Shown piece by piece: positions 1 to 8,482 of a DNA stretch of 37,057 nt (positions are counted from its first letter, which is position 1; each line of letters begins with the position of its first letter). The notes under the pieces are model-generated. The model was not told the DNA's origin. It searched no databases and saw only the letters and a program-made list of their open reading frames with translations. The stretch is taken from positions 1 to 37,057 of the forward strand of contig NZ_MCRJ01000026.1 in assembly GCF_001720135.1 (NCBI RefSeq). Direction: 5' to 3'. This stretch comes from Methylobrevis pamukkalensis (GTDB taxonomy: Bacteria; Pseudomonadota; Alphaproteobacteria; Rhizobiales; Pleomorphomonadaceae). A program made the position numbers and the translations under genes.

Positions 1-9
1 ATTCGTTTT

Positions 10-39
10 GGAGGCGCCTTCGGGCGCCTCCTTTCGTTT
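10..39 (+). terminator. Intrinsic terminator of an upstream off-window gene
   Basis: A perfect 9-bp stem (GGAGGCGCC at 10-18 and GGCGCCTCC at 23-31) closes a TTCG tetraloop and is followed by TTTCGTTT. The T-rich tail lies on the + side, so it most likely ends a gene entering from the left edge. Confidence 0.8.
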
Positions 40-51
40 CAAGATCACCGC

Positions 52-80
52 TTGCTGTTCCGTCCATCTGAGACTAATGT
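52..80 (+). promoter_or_regulatory. Putative sigma70-type promoter of the Xre/RES operon
   Basis: TTGCTG (52-57) and TAATGT (75-80) are separated by exactly 17 bp. They lie 30 bp upstream of the antitoxin start, which has a GGAGG ribosome site at 99-103. An imperfect dyad GAGAC-TAAT-GTTCTC overlaps the -10 box and could be an autoregulatory operator, as expected for this toxin-antitoxin family. This is inferred from sequence only. Confidence 0.45.
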
Positions 81-109
81 TCTCCTCACATGAGACCCGG
101 AGGCCTCCC

Positions 110-541
110 ATGCATGCGCTGACCACCGTCGCCGACGTGCTCGGCATTCCCGCGCGAAAGCAGGAAACCGCCTCTCCCTTCGCGCTGATGACCCGGATCG
201 AGGAGGGGCTGTCGATCGATGCGCTGGACCGCGTGTCGGCGCTGCTGGCGCCGGGCGACAGCCGGTTCAGGTTCGACATCGTGCCGCGGGCAACCCTGGC
301 GCGGCGCAAGGCGGGCGGGGTGCTGTCTGCGGACGAGGGCACCCGTGTCGCACGCCTCGCGCGGGTGTGGAGCCTCGCGCTCGACGTATGGGAGACGCCC
401 GAGGCAGCGCGCGGCTTCCTGTTCCGGCCGCATGCGATGCTGGAGGACGCCCGGCCGGTCGACGTGGTCATCCGCAGCGAGATCGGCGCCGAACTGGTGC
501 TCGGGATTCTCGGTCGCCTGAAATACGGCACCGCCGCTTGA
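110..541 (+). CDS. Xre/MbcA/ParS-type antitoxin (DUF2384 domain)
   Basis: This 143-residue protein has the layout of the antitoxin that pairs with RES-domain toxins. A helical N-terminal part resembles a divergent Xre DNA-binding region. The C-terminal toxin-binding DUF2384-like region holds WETPEAARGFLFRPHAMLED at about 94-113 and ILGRLKYG near residue 135. I chose the ATG at 110 because GGAGG sits 6 nt upstream; the open frame extends further 5' but without similarity. The stop overlaps the TTG start of the next gene, so the two are translationally coupled. In this family the antitoxin blocks the toxin active site and represses its own promoter. The family call rests on the C-terminal motif and the RES neighbour. 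Confidence 0.8.
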   Translation: MHALTTVADVLGIPARKQETASPFALMTRIEEGLSIDALDRVSALLAPGDSRFRFDIVPRATLARRKAGGVLSADEGTRVARLARVWSLALDVWETPEAARGFLFRPHAMLEDARPVDVVIRSEIGAELVLGILGRLKYGTAA

Positions 542-1020
542 TCGCGCAGGTTCTGGACCGGACGCTGACCGCCTGGCGCATCGGCGACCCGCGCGGCGCC
601 TGGCCGATCTTCGACGCGACGGGCTCCACGATCGCGCCCGGCCGCTGGAACACCCCCGGCAGCCCGCTGATCTACGCCAGCCTGCAGTATTCGACCGCGC
701 TCCTGGAAAAGCTCGTCCACGGCAGCGGGCAACTGCCGCCGCACCAGCATTACGTGACGATCACGCTGCCGGTCGGGCTCTCCTACGAGGTGTTTTCCGA
801 GCCCGCGCTTCCGGGATGGGATGCAATGCCGGCGACGGTCAGCAAGGACTTCGGCGAGGCCTGGGCGAAGCAGGCGCGCAGCGCGATCCTGCTCGTGCCG
901 AGCGTCGTCACCCGCGTCGAGCAGAATGTGCTGATCAACCCGCGCCATCCGGAGTTCTCCCGGATCACGGCGGACCTGCACCGGCCGGTGTATTGGGATC
1001 GGCGGCTGTTTCCGGGGTGA
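538..1020 (+). CDS. RES-domain toxin (NAD+-targeting)
   Basis: This 160-residue protein has the RES-domain signature: AWRI near residue 12-15 (the family arginine), GRWNTPG at 35-41, IYASLQYSTALLEKLVH around 45-61 (conserved tyrosine and glutamate) and NVLINPRHPEF at about 130-140. Characterised members of the family deplete or modify NAD+ and stop growth when free of antitoxin. The best start is TTG at 538, which overlaps the antitoxin stop (TTGA); no ATG or GTG lies at the domain boundary. The open frame upstream of 538 is antitoxin sequence in another frame. No lesion is visible, so the pair looks intact. Confidence 0.83.
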   Translation: MIAQVLDRTLTAWRIGDPRGAWPIFDATGSTIAPGRWNTPGSPLIYASLQYSTALLEKLVHGSGQLPPHQHYVTITLPVGLSYEVFSEPALPGWDAMPATVSKDFGEAWAKQARSAILLVPSVVTRVEQNVLINPRHPEFSRITADLHRPVYWDRRLFPG

Positions 1021-1417
1021 GGGCGGGGGTGGAGGCAGATGAGGACGCGCGTTCTTTCTCGCAGCCTCTCTTTTCGTCTTTGCCGGGCTTGACCCGGCAA
1101 CCCAATGGCCTCTCCTCAGCCCGTGCCCCAAGTGGTTGATCTGCGGAAGTTTTCCATCCGGCCACGCCGGATGTCGCGCGGCTATTGGGTCGCCGGGTCA
1201 AGCCCGGCGAAGACGGTAGAGGGGCTGAATCCTGTCCGGTCTGTCCTTGCCTCGTCGCGCTGTCTCGCCCCATCCCAACGCGCTCTCCGAGATCCACCAG
1301 CCCGCAATCGCTCGTCCCCGTTCCGTCCGAAGACAATCCCGTTCGTCCCCCCACGCAAAGCGGCGCCGGATCGCTCCGGCGCCCCTCTCGTTGCGGTCCG
1401 TCCAAAACACCCCGGCC
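1021..1417. other. Intergenic region, no gene supported
   Basis: This is the 397-bp gap between the toxin gene and the oppositely oriented formate dehydrogenase gene. It contains the long inverted repeat annotated at 1075-1215. The open frames crossing it show no protein similarity I recognise and look like GC-rich shadows. I see no convincing terminator for either flanking gene other than the repeat itself. Confidence 0.6.
1075..1215. repeat. Long inverted repeat (rhizobial-type intergenic palindromic element)
   Basis: The left arm 1075-1109 and right arm 1181-1215 are inverted copies over 35 bp with about four mismatches. The core TTGCCGGGCTTGACCCGGCA of the left arm is itself near-palindromic. 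Sequences with this CCGGGCTTGACCCGG core are common multicopy intergenic repeats in alphaproteobacteria. The element may act as a bidirectional terminator or an mRNA-stabilising fold between convergent genes. Confidence 0.75.
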
Positions 1418-2621
1418 TCAGCCGGCCTTCCTGAACTTCGCGGCCTCTTCCGAGCCCCCGGTCGCATTGCCCGCGCTGTAGGAGTGGGCGCCGGTGCCGG
1501 CGAGTTTGCCGCCGTCGACGATCAGGTATTCGTCGCGGATCGGGCGGCCCTCATAAAAGCATTCGAGGATCTCGCGGGTGCCGGCGGCGTAGCGGGACTG
1601 GGCCGAGAGCGAGGTGCCGGAGATGTGCGGGGTCATGCCGTGGTGGGGCATGCTGCGCCACGGATGGTCCTGCGGGGCCGGCTGCGGGAACCAGACGTCG
1701 CCGGCGTATCCGGCAAGCTGGCCGTCCTCGAGCGCTTTGGCGATGGCGTCGCGGTCGCAGAGCTTGCCGCGGGCGGTGTTGACGAGATAGGAGCCGCGCT
1801 TGAAGTTCTTCAGCATGGCCTCGTCGATCATGTGCTCGGTCTCCGGATGGAGCGGGCAGTTGAGCGTGACCACGTCGCAGGCCTTCACGAGGCTTTCCAC
1901 CGTCGGGTGCCAGGTGAGGTTCAGCTCCTTTTCCACATGCTCGGGCAGGGGATGCCGGTCGTAATAGTGGAGATGCATGTCGAAGGGCTTCAGCCGGCGC
2001 AGCACCGCAAGGCCGATGCGGCCGGCGGCGACGGTGCCCACATGCATGCCTTCCACATCATAGGAGCGGGCGACGCAGTCGGCGATGTTCCAGCCGCCCT
2101 TCATCACCCACTGGTAGGAGGGGATGTAGTTGCGCACGAGGCCGAGGATCATCATCACCACATGCTCGGCCACCGAGATCGAGTTGCAGTAGGTGACCTC
2201 GCGACGGTGACGCCCCGGTCCATCGCCGCCTGCAGGTCGACATGGTCGGAGCCGATGCCGGCCGTGAGCGCCAGCTTCAGCTTCGGCGCTTGGCGATGCG
2301 CTCCGCGGTGAGATAGGCCGGCCAGAACGGCTGGGAGATCACCACCTCGGCGTCGGCCAGGTGCTTTTCCAGTTCGCTGTCGGGGCCGTCCTTGGAGGAG
2401 GTCACCAGGAATTCATGACCGAGCGACTCGATGTACTTGCGCAGGCCGAGTTCGCCGGAGACGCTGCCGAGCAGGCTGCCGGGCTGGAAGTCGATCGCCT
2501 TCGGGGTCGGCAGGGTCTGGCCGCCGGGATAGGCGCCGATCTTCGGCAGATCGTCACGGGCGTAAGACGTCGGATAGCCGTCCACCGGATCGTCGTAGAG
2601 AACGCAGACAACCTTGGCCAT
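1418..2621 (-). CDS. fdh: NAD-dependent formate dehydrogenase (two apparent frameshifts)
   Basis: The protein oxidises formate to CO2 with NAD+ in the cytoplasm and belongs to the D-2-hydroxyacid dehydrogenase family. It opens with MAKVVCVLYDDPVDGYP and aligns from memory along its whole length with Pseudomonas-type FDH. It shows HVGTVAAGRIG (Rossmann loop), DRH after the second beta strand (NAD preference), SQPFWPAYLT, and the catalytic histidine in PHISGT near residue 333. Two single-base losses break the frame: one G near 2289 (after ERIAK) and one C near 2200 (between VTVA and EVTYCN). Restored, it is 401 residues, the family length. GGAGG precedes the ATG at 2621. The lesions look like sequencing errors, though a real pseudogene cannot be excluded. 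Confidence 0.9.
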
Positions 2622-2802
2622 GATGTTTCCTCCGTTGATGCGGCAAGCAGGTACCGTCCGCGAACGGGGATGCCGCGCGCGCCGGGTGGTCTTGCCGTCT
2701 GTTGCCGTTGATCTGCCGGCATCCGTGACGATGGGGCCGGATATTATCCTGTCGGTGCGTTGATCTCGTCACCGGACGGTCAGACCTTAGGCGGCTGGAG
2801 TG

Positions 2803-2858
2803 GCCTCTTTCAAATGAAAGTCCTTGAAGGCGCGATAGCCGCGATCGATCGCGGCGGG
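2803..2858 (-). repeat. Copy A of a duplicated LysR C-terminal tail
   Basis: This 56-bp stretch matches 4721-4776 with eight mismatches. On the minus strand it encodes PPRSIAAIAPSRTFI and a stop, against PPRSIAAIASSKTFI and a stop at the end of the LysR gene. It contains an 18-bp perfect palindrome (GCCGCGATCGATCGCGGC, 2838-2855) shared with copy B. No start or upstream LysR sequence accompanies it. The rest of the gap 2622-2907 holds no recognisable gene; it must contain the fdh promoter. Confidence 0.65.
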
Positions 2859-2907
2859 ACGCAGGGGGCGGCCGGACCGATGCCGAGCCCGGCCGCCGCC
2901 CTCCGGG

Positions 2908-3663
2908 TCAGATCGTCTGTCCGCCGGACACCTCGATGCGCTGACCGGTGACCCAGCGATTGTCGGGACCGAGCAGGCTCGCGACCATCGGGCCGATGTC
3001 GTCGGGCAGGCCGACGCGGCCGAGCGCCGTCATGCCGGCAAAGGCCTGGTTGTAGTCGGGGATGTCGCGCACCGCGCCGCCGAGGAAGTCGGTCTCGATC
3101 GCGCCGGGGGCGACGACATTGGCGGTGATGCCGCGGCTGCCCAGTTCCCTCGCCATGTAGACCGTCAGGATCTCCACCGCGCCCTTGGCGGCCGAATAGG
3201 CCGAGAATCCCGGAAACGACACCCGGGTCAGGCCCGACGAGAAGTTGATGATGCGCCCGCCATCGGCCAGCACCGGCAGCAGCGCCTGCGTCAGGAAGAA
3301 CACGCCCTTCACGTGGACGTCGAACAGCCTGTCGAACTGCTCTTCGGTGGTGGCGGCAAAGTCGGCCATCTCGCCATGGCCGGCATTGTTGACGAGGTGG
3401 TCGAGCGTGGTGCGGCCCCAGGTGGTCGTCAGCGCGCCGCGCAGGCACTCGACGAACGCCGGGAAGGTCGAAACGGTGCCGGTGTCGAGCTGCAGTGCCA
3501 CGGCCTTGCGGCCCATGGCCTCGATCGCGGCAACGACCGCGTCCGCATCATTCTTGCCGCTGCGATAGGTGAGGATCACGTCGCCGCCGTGGCGGGCAAT
3601 GCTGAGGGCGGTGTTGCGGCCAAGGCCGCGGCTGCCGCCGGTCACGAGAGAGATGGTGGTCAT
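2908..3663 (-). CDS. SDR-family NAD(P)-dependent oxidoreductase
   Basis: This 251-residue classical short-chain dehydrogenase has TGGSRGLG at 8-15, NNAG at 92-95 and the catalytic set Ser143, Tyr156, Lys160 (SAYSAAK). The PGAIETDF segment and the C-terminal TGQRIEVSGGQTI are usual for the family. I chose the ATG at 3663 because it sits directly before the Rossmann strand and follows GGAGG; the frame upstream has no similarity. The gene is divergent from an AraC-type regulator across 129 bp. Regulator plus SDR pairs of this kind are common, and the regulator probably controls this gene. The substrate cannot be told from sequence. Confidence 0.85.
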   Translation of the reverse strand: MTTISLVTGGSRGLGRNTALSIARHGGDVILTYRSGKNDADAVVAAIEAMGRKAVALQLDTGTVSTFPAFVECLRGALTTTWGRTTLDHLVNNAGHGEMADFAATTEEQFDRLFDVHVKGVFFLTQALLPVLADGGRIINFSSGLTRVSFPGFSAYSAAKGAVEILTVYMARELGSRGITANVVAPGAIETDFLGGAVRDIPDYNQAFAGMTALGRVGLPDDIGPMVASLLGPDNRWVTGQRIEVSGGQTI

Positions 3664-3792
3664 GGATGCCTCCGTTGTTGCGACATCCTTATGCGGCCAC
3701 CCGACCTGTACCTGTTGCGCGATCATCCGGAATTCTTGCCCGATTCTCCTGCCGTCTTGTCAGCCAGGTACGTTTCCCCGTATGAAATCCGC

Positions 3793-4687
3793 ATGACCGA
3801 TCCGCTGCTCGACCACGCCCGCCGCTACGCAGATGCCCACGCCGATCGGAATGGCGTTGCCGCCACCCCGATCGACGGGCTGGTGATCCTGCGCGAGACG
3901 GCGCCGACCATGCTGCAATATGCGATCTCGAAACCGCTGGTCGCCCTGGTCCTTCAAGGCGGCAAGCGGGTGACGATGGGAAGCCGCACCTTCGATTTCG
4001 GGGCCGGCGAGTCCCTCCTCATCACCACCGACGTGCCGACCGTCAGCCAGATCACGCGCGCCAGCAGGGTCTTGCCTTATTATTCGCTGGTGCTCGAACT
4101 CGATCCGGCGCTCATCGGCGACCTCGTCGTCAGATCGGCCCGGCACCGTTCGAGGCCGCCCAGCCGGTGCGGGTCGATCCGACCGAAGCGGAGATCGCGG
4201 ACACGGCGCTGCGCCTCCTGCGGATGTTCGATCGGCCGGAGACGCTGGCGGTGCTCGGCCGCAACTCAGCCGCGAACTGCACTACTGGCTGCTCGTCGGC
4301 CGTCATGGCGGCGCCATCCGGGCGCTGGGCGTGACCGACAGCCACGCCCAGCGGGTCGCGCGCGCGGTTGCGCTGCTGCGAACGCGTTTTGCCGAGCCGG
4401 TGCGGATCGAAGCCCTGGCGAAGGCCGCCGGCATGAGCCTTTCCGCCTTCCACGTCCACTTCCGCAGCATCACGTCGCTGACGCCCCTGCAGTTTCAAAA
4501 GCAGCTCCGCCTGATCGAGGCCCGGCGCCGGATGCTGTCCCTGGGCGAGGCGATCAGCGATGCCGCCTACGCCGTCGGTTATGAAAGCGTGCCGCAGTTC
4601 ACGCGCGAGTATGGGCGGATGTTCGGGCAACCGCCGGCGCGCGATGTGCGCGAGGCACGGGCGCGGATGAACGCCGCGGCGGCTTAG
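3793..4687 (+). CDS. AraC-family transcriptional regulator (two apparent frameshifts)
   Basis: The N-terminal ~165 residues resemble the AraC_N ligand-sensing cupin domain (LVILRETAPTMLQYAISKPL, then ALVLQGGKRVTMG and GESLLITTDVPTVS). The C-terminal ~100 residues carry the two AraC helix-turn-helix units (LAKAAGMSLSAFHVHF and ISDAAYAVGYESVPQFTREY). The two parts are in different frames. Adding one C near 4131 and one C near 4260 restores continuous protein (QIGPAPFEAAQPVRVD, then LGPQLSRELHYWLL) of 298 residues, the normal size. The ATG at 3793 is the first that fits the domain. It is divergent from the SDR gene and convergent with LysR, and is probably the activator of the SDR. Confidence 0.85.
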
Positions 4688-4720
4688 CCGCCGAAAGGCA
4701 TTTTCGGAAGGCCGGGAACG

Positions 4721-4776
4721 GCCTGCTTCAGATGAAAGTCTTCGAGGACGCGATCGCCGCGATCGATCGCGGCGGG
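4721..4776 (-). repeat. Copy B of the LysR tail repeat (inside the LysR gene end)
   Basis: This is the partner of 2803-2858 (56 bp, eight mismatches), covering the last codons and stop of the LysR gene and the same 18-bp palindrome at 4756-4773. In the LysR reading frame three of the five changed codons are synonymous, which suggests divergence under coding constraint before one copy was lost. Confidence 0.65.
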
Positions 4777-5671
4777 GCGGACGCGGGGCGCTTGTCGGAC
4801 CTCGTCATCAGCGTCAGCAGCGCCCGCGCCATCGGCGACAGCGGCTCGCGGTCGGAGACGACGAGGCCGATCTCCTGCGAATGGGTCGGCTCCACCAGCG
4901 GGATGAGGACGACGCCGGAGCTTCGCCGAAGGCATCAAGGAAGGTGTGCGGCACGATGCTGGACCAGCCGCCGCCGCGCAGGTGCGAGCAGATGCCGAGA
5001 TAAGAACTGCAGGTGACGGCCGGGCGGATGGTGAGGCCGATGCCGGCCGCCACCCGGTCGATGATCCGCCGGTTCTGCATGTCGGGACCGAGCAGGCACA
5101 GCCGGGTTTCGGCCGCCTCCGCCCAGGTGATCGACGACCGCGCCCCGAGCGGGCCGTCCGCCCCGGTCGCGAACACGTAGGTCTCGCGGTAGAGCGGCAC
5201 GCGGCGGACATGGTCGAGCGGCTCGTTGTCGAGATAGGTGACGCCGGCGTCGATCTCGAAGGCCTCCAGCCCGCGCTGGATCGCCCGCGAGGTCATGGTC
5301 TCGATGTCGACGGTGGCAGCCGGGTGGGCGAGGTGGAACCGGCCGGTCATCTCGGCAATCCGCGGCATCGCCGCCGGCACGACGCCGAGCCGCAGCCGGC
5401 CGGACAGGCCGCGCCGCAGGCCGGCGAGATCGTCGCGCAGGCCGTCGTAGTCGGTGAGGATCTGCTGCGCCCAGACCAGCAGCCGCTCGCCCTCGGAGGT
5501 GAGGCCGCGAAAGCGGTTGCCGCGCACGATCAGGCGGACGTCGAGTTCCTCTTCCAGCTTGTGGATCGCCGCCGACAGCGTCGGCTGCGCCACATGGCAG
5601 ATCTCGGCGGCGCGGGCGAAATGCTTCTCGCGGGCAAGGGCGACGAAATAGTGGAGATGGCGGACGAGCAT
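4728..5671 (-). CDS. LysR-family transcriptional regulator (one apparent frameshift)
   Basis: The N-terminal winged HTH is typical: LRHLHYFVALAREKHF-like opening, FARAAEICHVAQPTLSAAI as recognition helix, then LEEELDVRLIVR. The effector-binding domain follows (LRLGVVPAAMPRIAEM). The frame breaks after PHTFLDAFGEAP near 4917, where CCC appears reduced to CC. Adding one C gives GVVLIPLVEPTHSQEIGLVV and SDREPLSPMARALLTLM, normal for LysR C-termini, ending at the stop 4728-4730 for 314 residues. Its last 15 codons are duplicated near 2810. The target is unknown; the neighbouring fdh and aminotransferase genes are candidates. Confidence 0.87.
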
Positions 5672-5789
5672 GGGCGGCTTCCGACGTCGGCAGGGCAAGA
5701 CCGCGCGCTGCGGTCCTTGCTCCCGGTAGACGTTCGACGCGGCGGCGACTTGCACCGCCCTTGCCGCGACAGACCGCCCGCCGGGCCAG

Positions 5790-5818
5790 CCGAATGGTCT
5801 ATCGATATATCCGAATGG
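5790..5818. promoter_or_regulatory. Tandem 8-bp direct repeat, possible operator upstream of LysR
   Basis: CCGAATGG occurs at 5790-5797 and again at 5811-5818. The 21-bp period is two helical turns, so both copies face the same side of DNA. They flank TCTATCGATATAT, an unusually AT-rich island about 120 bp upstream of the LysR start and just downstream of the aminotransferase stop. The arrangement suits a dimeric regulator, possibly LysR autoregulation. Confidence 0.3.
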
Positions 5819-5846
5819 ACATAGCGATGCCAGCCGGACAGTCCGT

Positions 5847-7070
5847 TTACTCGGCGGCGGCCACCGCCTGGAGCCGGCCGCAGGCAGCGGCGATCCGCCG
5901 GCAGGCCTCGGCAAGCTGCGCGTCGTCGACCGCATAGGCGATGCGCAGGTTGGGGGAGGCGCCGAAGGCCGCGCCGTGGATCATGGCCACATGCGCCTCC
6001 TCGAGCAGATAGGTCGCAACGCCAAGATCGTCGGCGAGAATCCTCCCTGCGGGCGTGCGCCGGCCGATCAGTCCGCCGCAGCCGACGAAGGCATAGAAGG
6101 CGCCCTCCGGCGTGTCGCAGGTGAGGCCGTCCGTGGCGTCGACCATGTCCAGCACGATCTGCCGCCGGGTCTTCAGCCGGGCGAGCCAGTCGTTCATGAA
6201 GCCGCGCGAGCCTTCCAGCGCGGCGATGGTGGCCGCCTGCGAGACCGAGCTCGGGTTGGACGTGCTCTGGGACTGCAGCGTCGTCATCGCCGCGATCAGC
6301 CAGGCCGGGCCGCCGGCATAGCCGATCCGCCAACCGGTCATCGAATAGGCCTTGGAGACGCCGTTGACCGTGAGCGTGCGGTCCTTCAGGTCCGGCGCCA
6401 CGGCGGCGGGCGTGGCAAAGCCGGTGTCGTGGCGGACATGCTCGTAGATGTCGTCGGCCATCACCAGCACATGGGGATGGTCGCGGAGTACGGCGGTCAG
6501 CGCCGCGATCTCGTCTTCCGAATAGACCGCGCCGGTGGGGTTGTTCGGGGAGTTCAGGATCAGCCAGCGGGTGCGGGGCGTGATTGCGTCGGCAAGCGTT
6601 TCTGGCGTCAGCTTCCAGCCAGCCTCGGCGCGGCAGGGCACGATCACCGGGGTGCCGTCGCACAGCGCCACCATGTCCGGATAGGACACCCAGTAGGGCG
6701 CCGGCACGATCACCTCGTCGCCGTCCGACACGGTGGCGAGCAGGGCGTTGAAGATGAGCTGCTTGGCGCCGCTGCCGGCGATGATCTCGTCGGCGGCATA
6801 GGCGAGGCCGTTGTCGTCCCGGAACTTCGCGGCAATCGCAGCCTTGAGCGCCGCGGTGCCGGCGACGGCGGTGTATTTGGTCTCGCCGCGCTCGATGGCG
6901 GCGATGCCCGCCGCCTTGATCGGCGCCGGCGTATCGAAGTCGAGCTCGCCCTCGCCGAGGTTGATCACCGGAATGCCGCGCGCCGCCAGCGCCCGCACCG
7001 TGTCGGAAATCGCCGCCGTGGGCGAGGGGCGGACGCGGGCCATCCGCGGCGCGAGAGGGGATCGGGACAT
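5847..7070 (-). CDS. Class I/II PLP-dependent aminotransferase (aspartate aminotransferase-like)
   Basis: The protein has 407 residues and should transfer an amino group between an amino acid and a 2-oxo acid in the cytoplasm. Visible fold-type I features are NLGEGELDFDTP near 37-48, SPNNPTGA at 174-181, the PLP-contacting DDIY near 206-209, the Schiff-base lysine in SKAYSMTGWRIGYAGG (Lys240), and the carboxylate-binding arginine in ASPNLRIAY (about residue 376). It is intact. Start ATG 7070 directly precedes the homologous region. It is divergent from the amidotransferase-like gene, and its promoter shares an operator-like 8-mer with that of the mutase operon, which suggests the same pathway. 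The exact substrate is not evident. Confidence 0.9.
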   Translation of the reverse strand: MSRSPLAPRMARVRPSPTAAISDTVRALAARGIPVINLGEGELDFDTPAPIKAAGIAAIERGETKYTAVAGTAALKAAIAAKFRDDNGLAYAADEIIAGSGAKQLIFNALLATVSDGDEVIVPAPYWVSYPDMVALCDGTPVIVPCRAEAGWKLTPETLADAITPRTRWLILNSPNNPTGAVYSEDEIAALTAVLRDHPHVLVMADDIYEHVRHDTGFATPAAVAPDLKDRTLTVNGVSKAYSMTGWRIGYAGGPAWLIAAMTTLQSQSTSNPSSVSQAATIAALEGSRGFMNDWLARLKTRRQIVLDMVDATDGLTCDTPEGAFYAFVGCGGLIGRRTPAGRILADDLGVATYLLEEAHVAMIHGAAFGASPNLRIAYAVDDAQLAEACRRIAAACGRLQAVAAAE

Positions 7071-7105
7071 GGCACAGGTCTCCGCGTTGCGAGCAGTTTT
7101 GTACT

Positions 7106-7134
7106 TATACATACACAAAGTGCAATTCTGGCAA
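7106..7134 (-). promoter_or_regulatory. Putative promoter of the aminotransferase gene with operator-like overlap
   Basis: On the minus strand TTGCCA (7134-7129) and TGTATA (7111-7106) are 17 bp apart, 36 bp upstream of the start codon. The + strand 8-mer CATACACA at 7110-7117 overlaps the spacer/-10 junction and recurs in the mutase-operon promoter at 8588-8595. I infer a shared GntR-type operator. Confidence 0.4.
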
Positions 7135-7264
7135 CAGGACGAAGCCTGCGGAAATTTCGGGCAACACAAGCCAATCTTTGTGCGCAGCGCCGCTTGAGAG
7201 GGGCGGGCGACTGCGTTAGCCATTGTACGGATTGAAGCGAAAAATGTGATCGGAGCCGCGCGCC

Positions 7265-8482
7265 ATGTCCCTGCTCGTCGTCCACCACGCAACCGGTGAA
7301 CCGGCCCTTCACGGCGCTGCCGCCGCCGCGCTGTGCAAGGCCATCGGCGCCCGCCTCGTCCACGGCCCGGTCGGCTTCGATCTCGCCCGCCACGCCGACG
7401 CCTTCCAGCACGTGACCCGCTGCGGCCAGCTCGTGGCGAGCGGCCTTCTGTGGGCGGAGCGGCTGGGGCTGGATCTCTCCGCCCGGTCGACGGCGGACGA
7501 GACGGTTGCCGCGGCGCTGGCCGGCGACGTGGTCCTGGCGCACCGGCCGGGCGATCCGCAGAGCGAGGATCATCTTTCCGAGGTGACTGGTCTGGCAGGG
7601 CGGGCCGGCGTGGACATGCGCCATTTCGCGGTGCGCGTGCCAGGCGAGGGTGCGGATCTCGCCGTCGTCGGCGAGGCATCCGGGGCGGTCCTCGCCACGG
7701 TCACCCGCGATCGCTATGGCCGTGTGGATATGCCGCTAGCCGATGTCTCGCCGAAGACGGGTGCCGTGCGGATCGCACTGGTAGGGAGTGAGCACGACCA
7801 GCGCGAGGCCTATCCGGCCAACATCGCCGCGCTCGCCGACGCCGCCGATGCGCTCGGCCTCGATCTGACGCTGGTGTTCCTCGATCCGAAGCTGCAGTCC
7901 GCGGACGACTTTGCGCAGGCGGCGCGCGAGGTCGGCGGCGTCCTGCTGCCCGGCGGCTCGGACATGGGCAACGTGACCGGGCAGATCCTTGCGGCGGGCG
8001 CGGGCCTCGATGCCGGCCTGCCGACCCTCGGCCTCTGCCTCGGCATGCAGTCGATGTCGACGGCGGTGGCGCGGCGCACGCCGGGTTTCGAGGCGGCAAA
8101 TCTCGAGGAGGCCGATCCGGACGCGCCGATCAAGACCTTCGTGCCGATGGCCGGAACGCCGGGTCTGCCGGTCTATCGTCTGGGCGAGGCCACGATCCGC
8201 GCGCAGCCGGGCACACGGATCGCGGCGCTGCTGGGCGCGGCGCCGACCGTGCTCTGCAACCACCGCTACCGGCTGGCGCCCGGTCTCGTCGGCCCGCTCG
8301 ACGGCAGCGGGCTGGCCGTCGGCGCCACCGATGCCACCGGCGGCATCGTCGATGCGGTCGAGCATCGCGATCATCCCTTCTACACGGGCATGCAGGGCCA
8401 TCCGGAACTCTCCTCTCGCCGCGACGCCCCGCATCCGCTGATCACGGCCTTCGTCGCCGCCGCGGCCGGACGCGCCAGCTGA
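7265..8482 (+). CDS. CTP-synthase-type class I glutamine amidotransferase homologue with a novel N-terminal region
   Basis: The protein has 405 residues. From about residue 168 it resembles the glutaminase domain of CTP synthase: VRIALVGSEHDQREAY, GGVLLPGGSDMGN, the nucleophile elbow LGLCLGMQSM (Cys258), NHRYRLAPGL, and MQGHPELSSRRDAPHPL (His379, Glu381 of the triad). The ATP-dependent synthetase half of CTP synthase is absent. Residues 1-165 resemble no family I know. It is therefore not PyrG; a stand-alone amidase or gamma-glutamyl hydrolase acting in the neighbouring pathway is more likely. Start ATG 7265 follows GGAG. It is divergent from the aminotransferase and upstream of the mutase operon. 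Confidence 0.72.
   Translation: MSLLVVHHATGEPALHGAAAAALCKAIGARLVHGPVGFDLARHADAFQHVTRCGQLVASGLLWAERLGLDLSARSTADETVAAALAGDVVLAHRPGDPQSEDHLSEVTGLAGRAGVDMRHFAVRVPGEGADLAVVGEASGAVLATVTRDRYGRVDMPLADVSPKTGAVRIALVGSEHDQREAYPANIAALADAADALGLDLTLVFLDPKLQSADDFAQAAREVGGVLLPGGSDMGNVTGQILAAGAGLDAGLPTLGLCLGMQSMSTAVARRTPGFEAANLEEADPDAPIKTFVPMAGTPGLPVYRLGEATIRAQPGTRIAALLGAAPTVLCNHRYRLAPGLVGPLDGSGLAVGATDATGGIVDAVEHRDHPFYTGMQGHPELSSRRDAPHPLITAFVAAAAGRAS

Noticed and set aside
1418-2621. Formate dehydrogenase as a true pseudogene
   Set aside because: Apart from two one-base losses the protein is full length with all catalytic motifs, and the same kind of lesion affects genes that must be functional.
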